From NCBI GenBank assembly GCA_001897425.1, contig MKSW01000036.1, positions 1-64,000 on the forward strand: 64,000 nt of DNA, in the 5' to 3' direction. Under the pieces are notes generated by a model, which was not told the origin of the DNA, did no database searches, and was given only the letters and a program-made list of their open reading frames with translations. Positions 35,779-44,345 of this stretch are shown here, piece after piece. The DNA comes from Actinobacteria bacterium 69-20. Lineage in GTDB: Bacteria > Actinomycetota > Actinomycetes > Mycobacteriales > Nakamurellaceae. How positions within the stretch are numbered: the stretch's first letter is position 1; each line of letters opens with the position of its first letter. The position numbers were made by a program, and so were the translations under genes.

Positions 35779-37025
35779 GCGCTTTGGGCAGGGTCGTCGG
35801 ACCCATTTCCGTCGTCGGCGGCGTGGTGACGGCCGCGGCGCTCGGCGGGATGACGGCGCAGCGGATGGCGCTGCACCACTACCGGCAGCTCGATCAGGTC
35901 CCGGGGTGGGATCCGGCCGACGACTTCGACTCGCCGCCGACGGATCGCAGCTACTCGGTCGCGACGGCCGACGGCGTCGCCCTGCATGTCGAGGAGGTCG
36001 GTCCGGCAGATGCGCCGCTCACCGTCATCTTCGCGCACGGGTGGACGCTGCGGCTCGGATCGTGGTATTTCCAACGGGTTTCGCTGTCCGGTTCGCCCAT
36101 GGGCGCCCAGACCGGGCGGCAAGGCGCCCCGGCCAATCGCTCCGGTGCCGCGAAGAGCGGGCCCGGCGCGGCAGCGGATGCGGCGTCATCGGCGACCTGC
36201 GGCCCTTTGCGTTTGGTCTTCTACGACCAGCGGTCGCACGGGCGGTCCAGTCGCGCGCCCGCCGGGCACAGCACGATGGACGATCTCGCGAACGACCTCG
36301 CCACGGTGATCGCCACGGCGGCGCCGACCGGTCCGGTGGTGCTCGTCGGGCATTCGATGGGCGGTATGGCCGTGATGGCGCTGGCCGAGAAGGACCCGGC
36401 GCTGTTCACGGCGCGCGTGCACGGCGTGGGGCTGATCTCGACCAGCGCGGTCGAGGACAGCCGCGGACTTGGCCGGTATCTGCAGATCAACGGCTCGAAT
36501 CCGCTGCTGCCGTGGATGATGTCCGTCGCCTCGCGGTACCCGCGGATGTTGGAGCGCAGCCGGAGCGCCAGTCGCGACGCCGTCTGGCTCATGACGCGCG
36601 CGCTGGGCTTCGCGGACCCGAAGGTGCCCGCACCGCTCGTCGACTATCTCGATGAGATGATCTCCGGTACCCCGGTGGATGTGATCGCGGATTTTGCGCC
36701 CGCGCTGTATTCCCATGACGAGCGTGGCGCGTTGCCCGTGCTAGCCGGCCTGCCCGCGCTGATCGCGGTCGGCGCGGAGGATCGGATGACCCCGCCGTCA
36801 CGATCCGAGGCCATGGCCGAGGCGCTGCCACGTGCCGAACTGCTCATCGTTCCGGACGCAGGACACATGGCCATGATGGAGGCGCCGGAAGCCGTCACGG
36901 CCGGGCTGGCCCGGCTCATCGATGCCGCGTGCCGCTTCGACAGTGGCGCGGTCGGCAGGCCCGCTGCATCCACGGCGCTGCCGACCCTGCCCGGTCCGCG
37001 GCTGGCGGCGGGTGCGGCCTCGTGA
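35775..37025 (+). CDS. Alpha/beta hydrolase with intact Ser-Asp-His
   Basis: A 416-residue hydrolase with an N-terminal hydrophobic stretch (about residues 8-26) that may anchor it to the membrane. The nucleophile elbow is LVGHSMGGMA (Ser about 194), oxyanion HG in IFAHGWTLRLGSW, acid in VGAEDRMTPP and His in PDAGHMAMMEAPE. A low-complexity loop of about 37 residues (105-142) is inserted after the oxyanion strand. GTGA overlap with alr and again with tsaE places it in a coupled operon, matching the hydrolase between alr and tsaE in mycobacteria. Substrate unknown. Confidence 0.88.
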   Translation: MSALGRVVGPISVVGGVVTAAALGGMTAQRMALHHYRQLDQVPGWDPADDFDSPPTDRSYSVATADGVALHVEEVGPADAPLTVIFAHGWTLRLGSWYFQRVSLSGSPMGAQTGRQGAPANRSGAAKSGPGAAADAASSATCGPLRLVFYDQRSHGRSSRAPAGHSTMDDLANDLATVIATAAPTGPVVLVGHSMGGMAVMALAEKDPALFTARVHGVGLISTSAVEDSRGLGRYLQINGSNPLLPWMMSVASRYPRMLERSRSASRDAVWLMTRALGFADPKVPAPLVDYLDEMISGTPVDVIADFAPALYSHDERGALPVLAGLPALIAVGAEDRMTPPSRSEAMAEALPRAELLIVPDAGHMAMMEAPEAVTAGLARLIDAACRFDSGAVGRPAASTALPTLPGPRLAAGAAS

Positions 37026-37507
37026 GCCAGCTGGTGCTGCCGACCGCGGAGGACACGCACGCGCTGGGGGAGCGGATCGGGCGGCTGCTGGGCGCGGGCG
37101 ACCTGGTGATCCTGGACGGTGCGTTGGGCGCCGGCAAGACGGTGCTGACGAAGGGCATCGCCGTCGGGATGGGCGTGACCGGCATCGTCATGTCGCCCAC
37201 GTTCGTCATCGCCCGGGTGCATCGGCCGGCGACGCCCGGCGGCGTGCGACTGGTGCATGTCGACGCGTATCGGCTCGGCGGGCGGTTCGAGTTCGACGAC
37301 CTGGATCTCGACACGGATATGACGGCGGCCGCGGTCGTCGTCGAATGGGGCGAGGGGCGCGCCGAGCAACTTGCGGCCGACCATTTGCTCGTGAGGCTCA
37401 CCCGGCACCCGGACGACACCCGCACGGCGGAGTTGAGCGGCACCGGCGAACGGTGGTCGCGGCTGGCTGCGGAGATGACCGGCGCCGTTGCGCAGCGTGG
37501 TGCGTGA
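37022..37507 (+). CDS. tsaE: tRNA t6A biosynthesis ATPase TsaE
   Basis: ATPase of the TsaBDE complex that installs threonylcarbamoyl on A37 of tRNAs, 161 residues. Walker A GALGAGKT lies at about residues 33-40, the SPTFVIARVHRP segment and the HVDAYRLGG and VVEWGEG motifs are all family-typical. GTG start overlaps the previous stop. Partner tsaB is 8 kb downstream, split off by the oligopeptide-import operon. Confidence 0.95.
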   Translation: MSQLVLPTAEDTHALGERIGRLLGAGDLVILDGALGAGKTVLTKGIAVGMGVTGIVMSPTFVIARVHRPATPGGVRLVHVDAYRLGGRFEFDDLDLDTDMTAAAVVVEWGEGRAEQLAADHLLVRLTRHPDDTRTAELSGTGERWSRLAAEMTGAVAQRGA

Positions 37508-37885
37508 CCGCAGTACGTAACCGCGGTACGCAACAGCGGTACGCAACGGCGCCGGTGGTCGAGCAACCCGGTCATCCGGTCGGTCATCCCGGTCACCATT
37601 TGCCAGCCGAATGGTGTGCACCATGGTCGATCTGTGCGGTTCGTGCCGCGATCGATGCCTATTCGTGACCTCGCGATGGCGACACGCCTTGCAGGTATGC
37701 CATAGGGTTTTGGCCATCACCGCGTACAGGTGTACTTCACATGTACCTCGTATGTGGTGCCCAAGGTCTGGCATCCGTCCACGAGGCCGTACGGGCGCCG
37801 TGGCGTAGGGCCAGACCGCCTACCCACGGGATGCAGCAGGTGTACCCCCTGCGAGCCCCATTGGCCTCACCACCAGGAGGTAGTT
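37508..37885. other. 378-bp gap between tsaE and the oligopeptide-import operon
   Basis: It starts with three near-identical 13-bp tandem units and a ggtcatcc-type short repeat. Near 37725-37755 is an imperfect inverted repeat, aggtgtac...atgtacct, that could be an operator for the LacI-type regulator, but spacing and symmetry are poor. No gene is seen. Confidence 0.4.
37509..37547. repeat. Three 13-bp tandem repeats after tsaE
   Basis: Units cgcagtacgtaac, cgcggtacgcaac and agcggtacgcaac follow each other directly after the tsaE stop. Confidence 0.8.
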
Positions 37886-39622
37886 GTGCATAAGTCCGCC
37901 AAGCTCACCCTCGTCACCGCGCTGGGGGTGACTGCCGCGATGGTGATCGCCGCGTGTGGCGCGGGCCGGACCGACACCGGCTCGTCGAGTTCGAACAGCG
38001 GCAGCTCGAGCTCCCAGCAGCAGGGGTCGAGTTCCCCTTCGGGGTCCGGAGAGAGCTCGCAGACCAGCAGTGAGACCGGCTCGGGCAACTCGGGTAACGC
38101 GAGTGCCCAGATCGCGATCGGCACCACCGACAAGGTGGTATCGCTGGATCCGGCCGGGTCGTACGACAACGGCTCGCTCATGCTGGAGGTCCAGCTCTAC
38201 CAGTTCCTCATGATCATCCCGGCCGGCGAGGCCCAGCCCACCCCGGATGCCGCGCAGAGCTGCGACTTCACCGATAACGGCGCGACCTACACCTGCAAGA
38301 TGAAGCCGGGGCTGAAGTTCACCAACGGCGATCCGCTCACCGCGAAGGATGTCGCCTTCTCGTTCAAGCGCGTGGTCGACATCAACGACGCGAACGGCCC
38401 GGCGTCGCTGCTGGCGAACATGAAGTCCGTGGCCGCTCCGGACGACTCCACGGTCGTGTTCACCCTGAACAACCCGAACGACCAGACCTGGCCGTTCGTA
38501 CTGGGCACTTCCGCCGGCCCGATCGTCGACTCCAAGGTCTTCCCGGCCGACAAACTGCTCGACGACGCGAAGGTCATCGGCTCCGGGCCGTACAAGCTGG
38601 ACTCGTACTCGAAGAACCAGCTCGTGTCGCTCGTCCCGAACACCGGCTACCAGGGCAACGGCGGCGCGGTGCAGAACGCCGGCGTCACACTGCAGTACTA
38701 CACCGACGCGTCGAACCTGAAGCTAGCCGTCCAGCAGGGCGACATCGACGTCGCGTGGCGCACGCTCGACGCGCAGTCGATCTCCGACCTCCGCAAGAAC
38801 GACAAGGTCAAGGTGCTGGAAGGCCCCGGCGGCGAGGATCGCTACATCGTCTTCAACCTGAAGACCATGCCGGGTGACAACGACGCGCAGAAGCTCGCCA
38901 TCCGCCGTGCCATCGCCTACTCGGTCGATCGTCAGGAGCTGGCCACCAAGGTGTTCCAGGACCTGTACACACCCGCCTACTCGATGGTCCCGAACGGCTT
39001 CCCGGGCCACATCGACGCGTTCAAGGACGAGTTCGGTGCCTCCCCGAACAAGGACGCCGCGGCCAAGGCGCTGTCGGACGCCGGTGTGAAGACACCGGTC
39101 ACCCTGCCGATCCAGTACAACCCGGATCACTACGGCTCGGCCTCCGACCTGCAGTTCAACGAGATCAAGCGGCAACTGGAGGCGACCGGCCTGTTCAAGG
39201 TCAACCTGCAGTCGACCGAATGGACGCAGTACTCGAAGGAGCGCACGAAGGACGCCTACCCGATCTACCAGCTCGGCTGGTACCCGGACTTCCCGGACGC
39301 GGACAACTACATCAGTCCGTTCCTGGTTCCGAACAACTTCGTACAGGCGCACTACTGCGATGCGAATGCCGCCGTCGGCTCCCGCCCGTGCGACAAGGAC
39401 GGCGTGCTGCCGCTGATCACCACCGAGCAGACGCAGACCGGCGACCCGCGCATCGCGGCGATCGAGCAGATCCAGAAGATCTCCGCGACCGGTGTGATGC
39501 CGACCCTGCCGCTGCTGCAGGGCAAGCAGATCGCCGTCACCGGAACCAACGTCACCGGCGTGCAGGACACGCTCGACGCCACGTTCCTGTTCCGCTTCTG
39601 GAAGATCGGCAAGAACTCCTGA
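37886..39622 (+). CDS. Oligopeptide-type ABC substrate-binding lipoprotein (family 5)
   Basis: Receptor of the oligopeptide importer, 578 residues. Lipoprotein signal with lipobox IAAC (Cys about residue 23), then a Ser/Gly/Gln-rich linker, and an SBP_bac_5 domain (SLDPAGSYDNGSLMLEVQLY near the start; AIAYSVDRQELATKVFQDLY; late YQLGWYPDFPDADNYISPFL). The GTG start has AGGAGG 5 nt upstream. A strong hairpin separates it from the permease genes, which probably raises receptor over permease expression. Confidence 0.94.
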   Translation: MHKSAKLTLVTALGVTAAMVIAACGAGRTDTGSSSSNSGSSSSQQQGSSSPSGSGESSQTSSETGSGNSGNASAQIAIGTTDKVVSLDPAGSYDNGSLMLEVQLYQFLMIIPAGEAQPTPDAAQSCDFTDNGATYTCKMKPGLKFTNGDPLTAKDVAFSFKRVVDINDANGPASLLANMKSVAAPDDSTVVFTLNNPNDQTWPFVLGTSAGPIVDSKVFPADKLLDDAKVIGSGPYKLDSYSKNQLVSLVPNTGYQGNGGAVQNAGVTLQYYTDASNLKLAVQQGDIDVAWRTLDAQSISDLRKNDKVKVLEGPGGEDRYIVFNLKTMPGDNDAQKLAIRRAIAYSVDRQELATKVFQDLYTPAYSMVPNGFPGHIDAFKDEFGASPNKDAAAKALSDAGVKTPVTLPIQYNPDHYGSASDLQFNEIKRQLEATGLFKVNLQSTEWTQYSKERTKDAYPIYQLGWYPDFPDADNYISPFLVPNNFVQAHYCDANAAVGSRPCDKDGVLPLITTEQTQTGDPRIAAIEQIQKISATGVMPTLPLLQGKQIAVTGTNVTGVQDTLDATFLFRFWKIGKNS

Positions 39623-39635
39623 TTCACCCTTGACC

Positions 39636-39671
39636 GGCGTGAGGGGTAGGGTCCGCCCTACCCCTCACGCC
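39636..39671 (+). terminator. 16-bp perfect stem-loop between binding-protein and permease genes
   Basis: Arms ggcgtgaggggtaggg / ccctacccctcacgcc with loop tccg. Not followed by a T-run. Such stems in binding-protein operons typically reduce permease expression or stabilise the receptor mRNA. Confidence 0.75.
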
Positions 39672-39701
39672 CGTTCGGTTCGCCAGGAGGCTGTCGACGC
39701 A

Positions 39702-39731
39702 GTGAGTAGCACAGTGAGTATCAGCGGGTGA
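39702..39731 (+). CDS. Possible 9-codon leader peptide coupled to the permease start
   Basis: A GTG with a good AGGAGG 11 nt upstream opens a short frame (encoding about V-S-S-T-V-S-I-S-G) whose TGA overlaps the permease GTG (GTGA). The permease itself has no other clear ribosome site, so this may be a coupling peptide. Support is only from position and the ribosome site. Confidence 0.4.
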   Translation: MSSTVSISG

Positions 39732-40774
39732 GCAGCACCACGGCGCGGGCCGGATCCCTCCCGCGCTATCTCCTGACCCGCCTCGCGCTGGTCATCCCGA
39801 TGATCTGGATACTGATCACCCTGGTCTTCTTCCTAATGCGCGGGATCGGGGACCCCATCGAGGCCATGCTGGGCGGGCGGCTGCCGGCCGACCAGCTCGC
39901 CGAACGCCGCCACGAGGCCGGCTTCGATCGGCCCATCCTCGTCCAGTACGGCGACTACCTGTGGCAGCTGCTGCACGGCAACCTCGGGACGACGTTGACG
40001 GACAACCGTCCCGTCACCGACGTGCTGAAGGTCAACGGCGCCGCCACGCTCGAGCTGGCCTTCTGGGCGTTTCTGATCGCGCTGGCGATCGGCATCCCGC
40101 TCGGCCGGATCGCGGCCCGCCATCGCGACCGCATCCCCGACGTCTTCCTGCGGGTCTCCGGCGTGCTGTTCTACGCCGCACCGGTGTTCTTCGTGGGGCT
40201 CCTCGGCAAGCTCGTGTTCTCCGTCTGGCTGAATTGGCTGCCCGTCTCCGGGCGCGCCAACCCGCGGACGATCATCGCGATCAGCCACGTCAGCCCGAAG
40301 ACGAACATCTACCTCATCGACGCGATCCTCTACGGCGACCCCGAGTACATCTGGGACGTCATCTGGCACACGATCATGCCGGCCGTCACGCTGGGTCTGC
40401 TGGTCGGCGGCATCTTCCTGCGGCTGGTACGCACGAACCTGCTGCAGACCATGAAGGACGACTACGTCGAGGCCGCCCGGGCGCGCGGCATCAAGGAAGG
40501 CCGCATCAACCGCAAACACGCCTTCCGCAACGCCATGGTGCCCGTCGTCACCGTCATGGGTCTACAGGCCGCGCTGCTGCTCGGCGGCGCGATCCTCACC
40601 GAGGAGACGTTCGAGTGGCAAGGCCTGGGGTACATGCTGGCCCAGTACCTGACCAAGCGTGACTTCGTCGCCGTGCAGGGCATCGTCACCGTGATGGCGA
40701 TGATCGTCGTGGTGGCGAGTTTCCTGATCGACATCATCACGGCATTGATCGATCCGAGGGTGCGATACCGATGA
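39728..40774 (+). CDS. Oligopeptide ABC permease (DppB/OppB type)
   Basis: First membrane subunit, 348 residues with about six helices. The EAA-like loop reads YVEAARARGIKEGRINRKHA, followed by AFRNAMVPVVTVMGLQAALLL, as in DppB. It starts LPRYLLTRLALVIPMIWILI. GTG start is coupled to a short leader frame. Stop overlaps the ATG of the next gene by ATGA. It pairs with the permease half of the next protein. Confidence 0.92.
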   Translation: MSSTTARAGSLPRYLLTRLALVIPMIWILITLVFFLMRGIGDPIEAMLGGRLPADQLAERRHEAGFDRPILVQYGDYLWQLLHGNLGTTLTDNRPVTDVLKVNGAATLELAFWAFLIALAIGIPLGRIAARHRDRIPDVFLRVSGVLFYAAPVFFVGLLGKLVFSVWLNWLPVSGRANPRTIIAISHVSPKTNIYLIDAILYGDPEYIWDVIWHTIMPAVTLGLLVGGIFLRLVRTNLLQTMKDDYVEAARARGIKEGRINRKHAFRNAMVPVVTVMGLQAALLLGGAILTEETFEWQGLGYMLAQYLTKRDFVAVQGIVTVMAMIVVVASFLIDIITALIDPRVRYR

Positions 40775-42906
40775 GCGCGGAACTGATCTCGGCCGCGCCG
40801 ATGGGCGCGGCCATGCCGGGCGGCGAGGGGGGTAAGCCGGGGTTCTTCTCCCGTGCGTGGCGCACCCTGCGCCAGGCCGGTGGCGTGCAGATGGGCATGC
40901 TCGCCAGCGGGGCGATCATCGTCGTGTTCTTCGCGGTGCTGGCGGTCTTCGCGCCGTGGATCTCCCCGTACGGATTCAACGACAACAGCGCGAACGGTGT
41001 CTCCTTCCCGGTGCAGGCCCCCCCGAGCGCCGCGCACTGGTTCGGCACCACCACCGGCGGTGGAGTCGATGTGCTGTCGCAGGTGATCTACGGCAGCCGC
41101 ACCGCCCTGGAGGTCGTCATCCTCTCCGTCCTGCTGGCGATCATCGTCGGCGTGCCGCTCGGCCTGATCTCCGGCTATGTCGGCGGCTGGCTCGACCGGA
41201 TCCTCGTGCTGATCACCGACGCGCTCTTCGCGTTCCCGTCGCTGCTGCTGGCGATCGTCGTGTCGATCGCGGTGGTCGGTGGGCAGTCCAGCGAGGGCGG
41301 TGGCATCCTGGCGGCCGCGGTATCCATCACCGTCGTCTACATACCGCAGTACTTCCGGGTGGTCCGCAACGCCACGGTGTCGGTTCGGGAGCGGCCGTTC
41401 GTGGAGGCCGCCCGGGCACTTGGTGCTCGACCGGGGGAGGTGATGCGTCGCTACGTTTTCGGCAACGTGGTGCAGTCCGTGCCGATCATCGCGACGATCA
41501 ACGGCGCCGACGCGATCCTGACACTGGCCGGCCTCGGCTTCCTCGGATTCGGCATCGAGCCGTCCGCCGCCGCGGAATGGGGGTACCAGCTCAACAAGGC
41601 CCTGCCTGACATGGCCTCCGGCGTCTGGTGGACCGCCATCTTCCCGGGCCTGGCCATCGTGCTGCTCGTGCTCGGCCTGTCGCTGATCGGCGAGAGCCTC
41701 AACGACGTGGTCGACCCGCTGCTGCGCAGCCGGCGGTTGCGCAACGTGATCCTGCCGGCCAGGGCCGGCGCGGGCGCTGCCGACGGACCATTCGCCGCAC
41801 CGAGTATGACGAAATCCCCGGGCCGGGCGGGTTCCGAAGGGCCACGCCCCTCGCGCCACGGGCGGCACCCGGGCGCCGACGCCGCGGAGTCCGCCGACAC
41901 ACCGGTGATCTCGGTCAAGGATCTGCGCGTCTGGTACGCGGGGGTCGGCGCGCCGGTCAAGGCCGTCGACGGCGTGAGCTTCGACCTGAAGCGCGGTGAG
42001 GTCCTCGGCCTGGTGGGCGAGTCGGGTTGCGGCAAGTCGACTCTCGGACGGGCGATGTTAGGCCTGAGCCCGTCGACCGCCGGGATCGATGGCCGCTTGG
42101 AGTTCCGCGGCAGGAACCTGCTCGACCTCTCCGCCCGCGAATGGCAGAAGGTGCGCGGCGCCGGCCTCGGCATGATCTTCCAGGAGCCGATGACGCGGCT
42201 CAACCCGCTGATGCGGGTGTCCGACCACTTCCGGGAGGCGCTCCGGTCGCACGAGAAGCTCTCCAGGCGGCAGGCCGACGAACGCGCGCTGGAATCGCTG
42301 CGCGCGCTTGGCATCCCGCCGTCGCGGTACAAGAACTACCCGCACGAGTTCTCCGGCGGCATGCGGCAGCGCATCATGATCGCGCTGGCCCTGTCCATGC
42401 GTCCGGGATTCGTGGTCGCCGACGAACCGACGACGGCGCTGGACGTACTCGTCGAGGCGCAGATCATCGAGGTGCTGGGGCAGATCCGGGACACCTTCCA
42501 CCCGGCGATGATGCTCATCACGCACAACCTGGGCATCGTGGGCCGGGTCTGCGACCGGGTCGCCGTCATGTACGCCGGGCGGATCGTCGAGCAGGGCACC
42601 GTGGCCGAGATCTTCGACAACCCCCAGCACCCGTACACCCAGGCGCTGCTCGGGGCGACGATCTCGCTCGAGACCACCGAGTTGCGCAGTATTCCGGGCG
42701 CCCCGCCTGACCTCGCCGACCTGCCGGTCGGCTGCCGATTCGCCGAACGCTGCCCGTTCGCGATGGAGGTGTGCCTGAAGCGCCCGCCGCGCCCGCTGGT
42801 GGTGGATGGGCGCGAGGTCGAATGTCATCTGTATGACGACAACTTAAGCGCCGACGATCGCATTCCCCTGCAACGAGCCGAACTCGAGGCCGCAGATGAA
42901 GCCTGA
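40771..42906 (+). CDS. Fused oligopeptide ABC permease-ATPase (DppC-DppD)
   Basis: One 711-residue protein holds both the second permease and an ATPase. Residues about 45-330 are a DppC-type permease (FVEAARALGARPGEVMRRYVFG contact loop, then LTLAGLGFLGFGIEP). A basic Ala/Gly/Pro linker spans about 330-375. Residues about 378-711 are an oligopeptide-type ATPase: Walker A GESGCGKST near 416, the FSGGMRQRIMIALALSMRP signature, Walker B VVADEPTTALDV and a C-terminal Cys-containing oligopeptide motif (CRFAERCPFAMEVC). Such fusions are found in actinobacteria but are uncommon. Operates in the membrane with the partner permease and the next ATPase. Confidence 0.93.
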   Translation: MSAELISAAPMGAAMPGGEGGKPGFFSRAWRTLRQAGGVQMGMLASGAIIVVFFAVLAVFAPWISPYGFNDNSANGVSFPVQAPPSAAHWFGTTTGGGVDVLSQVIYGSRTALEVVILSVLLAIIVGVPLGLISGYVGGWLDRILVLITDALFAFPSLLLAIVVSIAVVGGQSSEGGGILAAAVSITVVYIPQYFRVVRNATVSVRERPFVEAARALGARPGEVMRRYVFGNVVQSVPIIATINGADAILTLAGLGFLGFGIEPSAAAEWGYQLNKALPDMASGVWWTAIFPGLAIVLLVLGLSLIGESLNDVVDPLLRSRRLRNVILPARAGAGAADGPFAAPSMTKSPGRAGSEGPRPSRHGRHPGADAAESADTPVISVKDLRVWYAGVGAPVKAVDGVSFDLKRGEVLGLVGESGCGKSTLGRAMLGLSPSTAGIDGRLEFRGRNLLDLSAREWQKVRGAGLGMIFQEPMTRLNPLMRVSDHFREALRSHEKLSRRQADERALESLRALGIPPSRYKNYPHEFSGGMRQRIMIALALSMRPGFVVADEPTTALDVLVEAQIIEVLGQIRDTFHPAMMLITHNLGIVGRVCDRVAVMYAGRIVEQGTVAEIFDNPQHPYTQALLGATISLETTELRSIPGAPPDLADLPVGCRFAERCPFAMEVCLKRPPRPLVVDGREVECHLYDDNLSADDRIPLQRAELEAADEA
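41804..41813 (+). repeat. Partial dispersed-motif copy in the permease-ATPase linker
   Basis: gagtatgacg, the 5' ten bases of the 17-mer, encodes part of the disordered linker (P-S-M-T-K). Weak on its own. Confidence 0.3.
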
Positions 42907-44263
42907 CGCACCAGCCGGGGCCGCGAGCACCGCGGTCGCCGCTCCGCAGCCGATCGTGTCGCTCCAGGACGTCGAGGTGCACTACGCCCTCGGCGGGTCG
43001 TCCGTGGGTCGCCTGCTGGGCCGTTCCCGCGGGGTGGTCAAGGCCCTCGACGGGGTCTCGCTCGATGTGGCGCCCGGCGAGATCGTCGGCCTGGTCGGCG
43101 AATCGGGGTCCGGCAAGTCGACGCTCGGCCGGGCGGTGCTCGGCATGGCGCCCGTCACCCACGGCACCGTGACGTACAAGGACCGCGTCATATCCGGCCT
43201 CGGCGACGAGGCGTTCCGGCCCTACCGCAAGAAGATCCAGATGATCTTCCAGGACCCGGCGGCGGCGCTCAACCCCACCATGACCATCGGCGAGGGCATC
43301 GAGGACGCGCTGAAGATCCACCGTATCCCGGAGGCCGAGCGGCCGCGGCGCGTGGTCGACGCGCTCGAACGGGTCGGGCTGGCGCCGGCCGGCCGCTTCA
43401 TCCCGAAGTATCCGGGTGAGCTGTCCGGCGGGCAGAAGCAGCGCGCGGTCGTCGCCCGGTCCATCTGCCTGGGGCCGGAGATGCTGATCGCGGACGAGCC
43501 GATCTCCATGCTCGACATGAGCGTGCGGGCGAAGATGCTCGACCTGATGGAGGGCCTGCGGCGGGATCTGGGCATCGCGTTCCTGTACATCACGCACGAT
43601 CTCGCCTCCGCGCGGTTCTTCTGCGACCGGATCGCGATCATGTACCTGGGTCGGATCGTCGAGATCGGGCCCGCGGAAGAGGTTTTCGAGCAGCGCCAGC
43701 ACCCGTACACGCAGGCGTTGCTCAAGGCCATCCCGGACATCTCGCATCGCAAGGACACCGTCACCGAGCTGCCCAGGGGGGAGATCCCCGATGCGGCCCG
43801 GCCGCCCCTGGGCTGCTCGTTCCACCCGCGCTGCCCGAAGGCGTTCGCCTCCTGCGGCTGGGAGGGCCGCGACCTGCGCACCCTGCTCGAAGAGCGCTGG
43901 ACCGGCCTCGGGCTGGACGCCTACCGGCGGGAGTCGGCGCTCGTCAAGGGCCTGGACGCAGTCCAGACCACCGTGTCGAAGGACGGTGCCGTGTCGGTGA
44001 TTCCGAGTTCGGACCCGAAGGAGCTCGCCCGCATCGTCGAGGAGATCCGGGCGGCGAAGCCCGACGAGCCGTTCTTCTCTGCGCTGCGCGGCATGCGCGT
44101 GGAACACGGCGGGCTCCGGCTCGACCTCGCTCCGTTCCGTCAGCCGCTGCTCACCCCGCAGGCCGGCCGTGCGGGCCGGGTCGCCTGCCACCTCTATCCG
44201 AGCGACGGCGTCGGCGAACCGGGTGCCGGGACTGCTCAATCGGGTGCGGCCGCCGCGGATTGA
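42896..44263 (+). CDS. Oligopeptide ABC ATPase (DppF/OppF type)
   Basis: Second ATPase of the importer, 455 residues. Walker A GESGSGKST (about 68-76), signature LSGGQKQRAVVARSI, Walker B LIADEPISMLD and switch His ITHDLASARF are intact. The oligopeptide motif (CSFHPRCPKAFASC) is near residue 300, and then an extra tail of about 130 residues ends LACHLYPS-type sequence, longer than classical DppF. The ATG lies inside the end of the fused gene (11-bp overlap). Confidence 0.92.
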   Translation: MKPDAPAGAASTAVAAPQPIVSLQDVEVHYALGGSSVGRLLGRSRGVVKALDGVSLDVAPGEIVGLVGESGSGKSTLGRAVLGMAPVTHGTVTYKDRVISGLGDEAFRPYRKKIQMIFQDPAAALNPTMTIGEGIEDALKIHRIPEAERPRRVVDALERVGLAPAGRFIPKYPGELSGGQKQRAVVARSICLGPEMLIADEPISMLDMSVRAKMLDLMEGLRRDLGIAFLYITHDLASARFFCDRIAIMYLGRIVEIGPAEEVFEQRQHPYTQALLKAIPDISHRKDTVTELPRGEIPDAARPPLGCSFHPRCPKAFASCGWEGRDLRTLLEERWTGLGLDAYRRESALVKGLDAVQTTVSKDGAVSVIPSSDPKELARIVEEIRAAKPDEPFFSALRGMRVEHGGLRLDLAPFRQPLLTPQAGRAGRVACHLYPSDGVGEPGAGTAQSGAAAAD

Positions 44264-44274
44264 GCCCGGCGCGA

Positions 44275-44288
44275 GAACGTCGTCATAC
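44275..44288 (-). repeat. Degenerate dispersed-motif copy after the oligopeptide ATPase
   Basis: gaacgtcgtcatac is two bases off the core (reverse orientation), just after the ATPase stop. Confidence 0.35.
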
Positions 44289-44345
44289 GCGGTACTCCCG
44301 GCGCGGAGCGGTGCCCCGGTCATCGACACGGCGGCCGGGCCTGCC

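Noticed and set aside
37725..37755. Palindromic operator for the LacI regulator
   Set aside because: Symmetry is broken in the centre and LacI-type CG core is missing; kept only as a remark.
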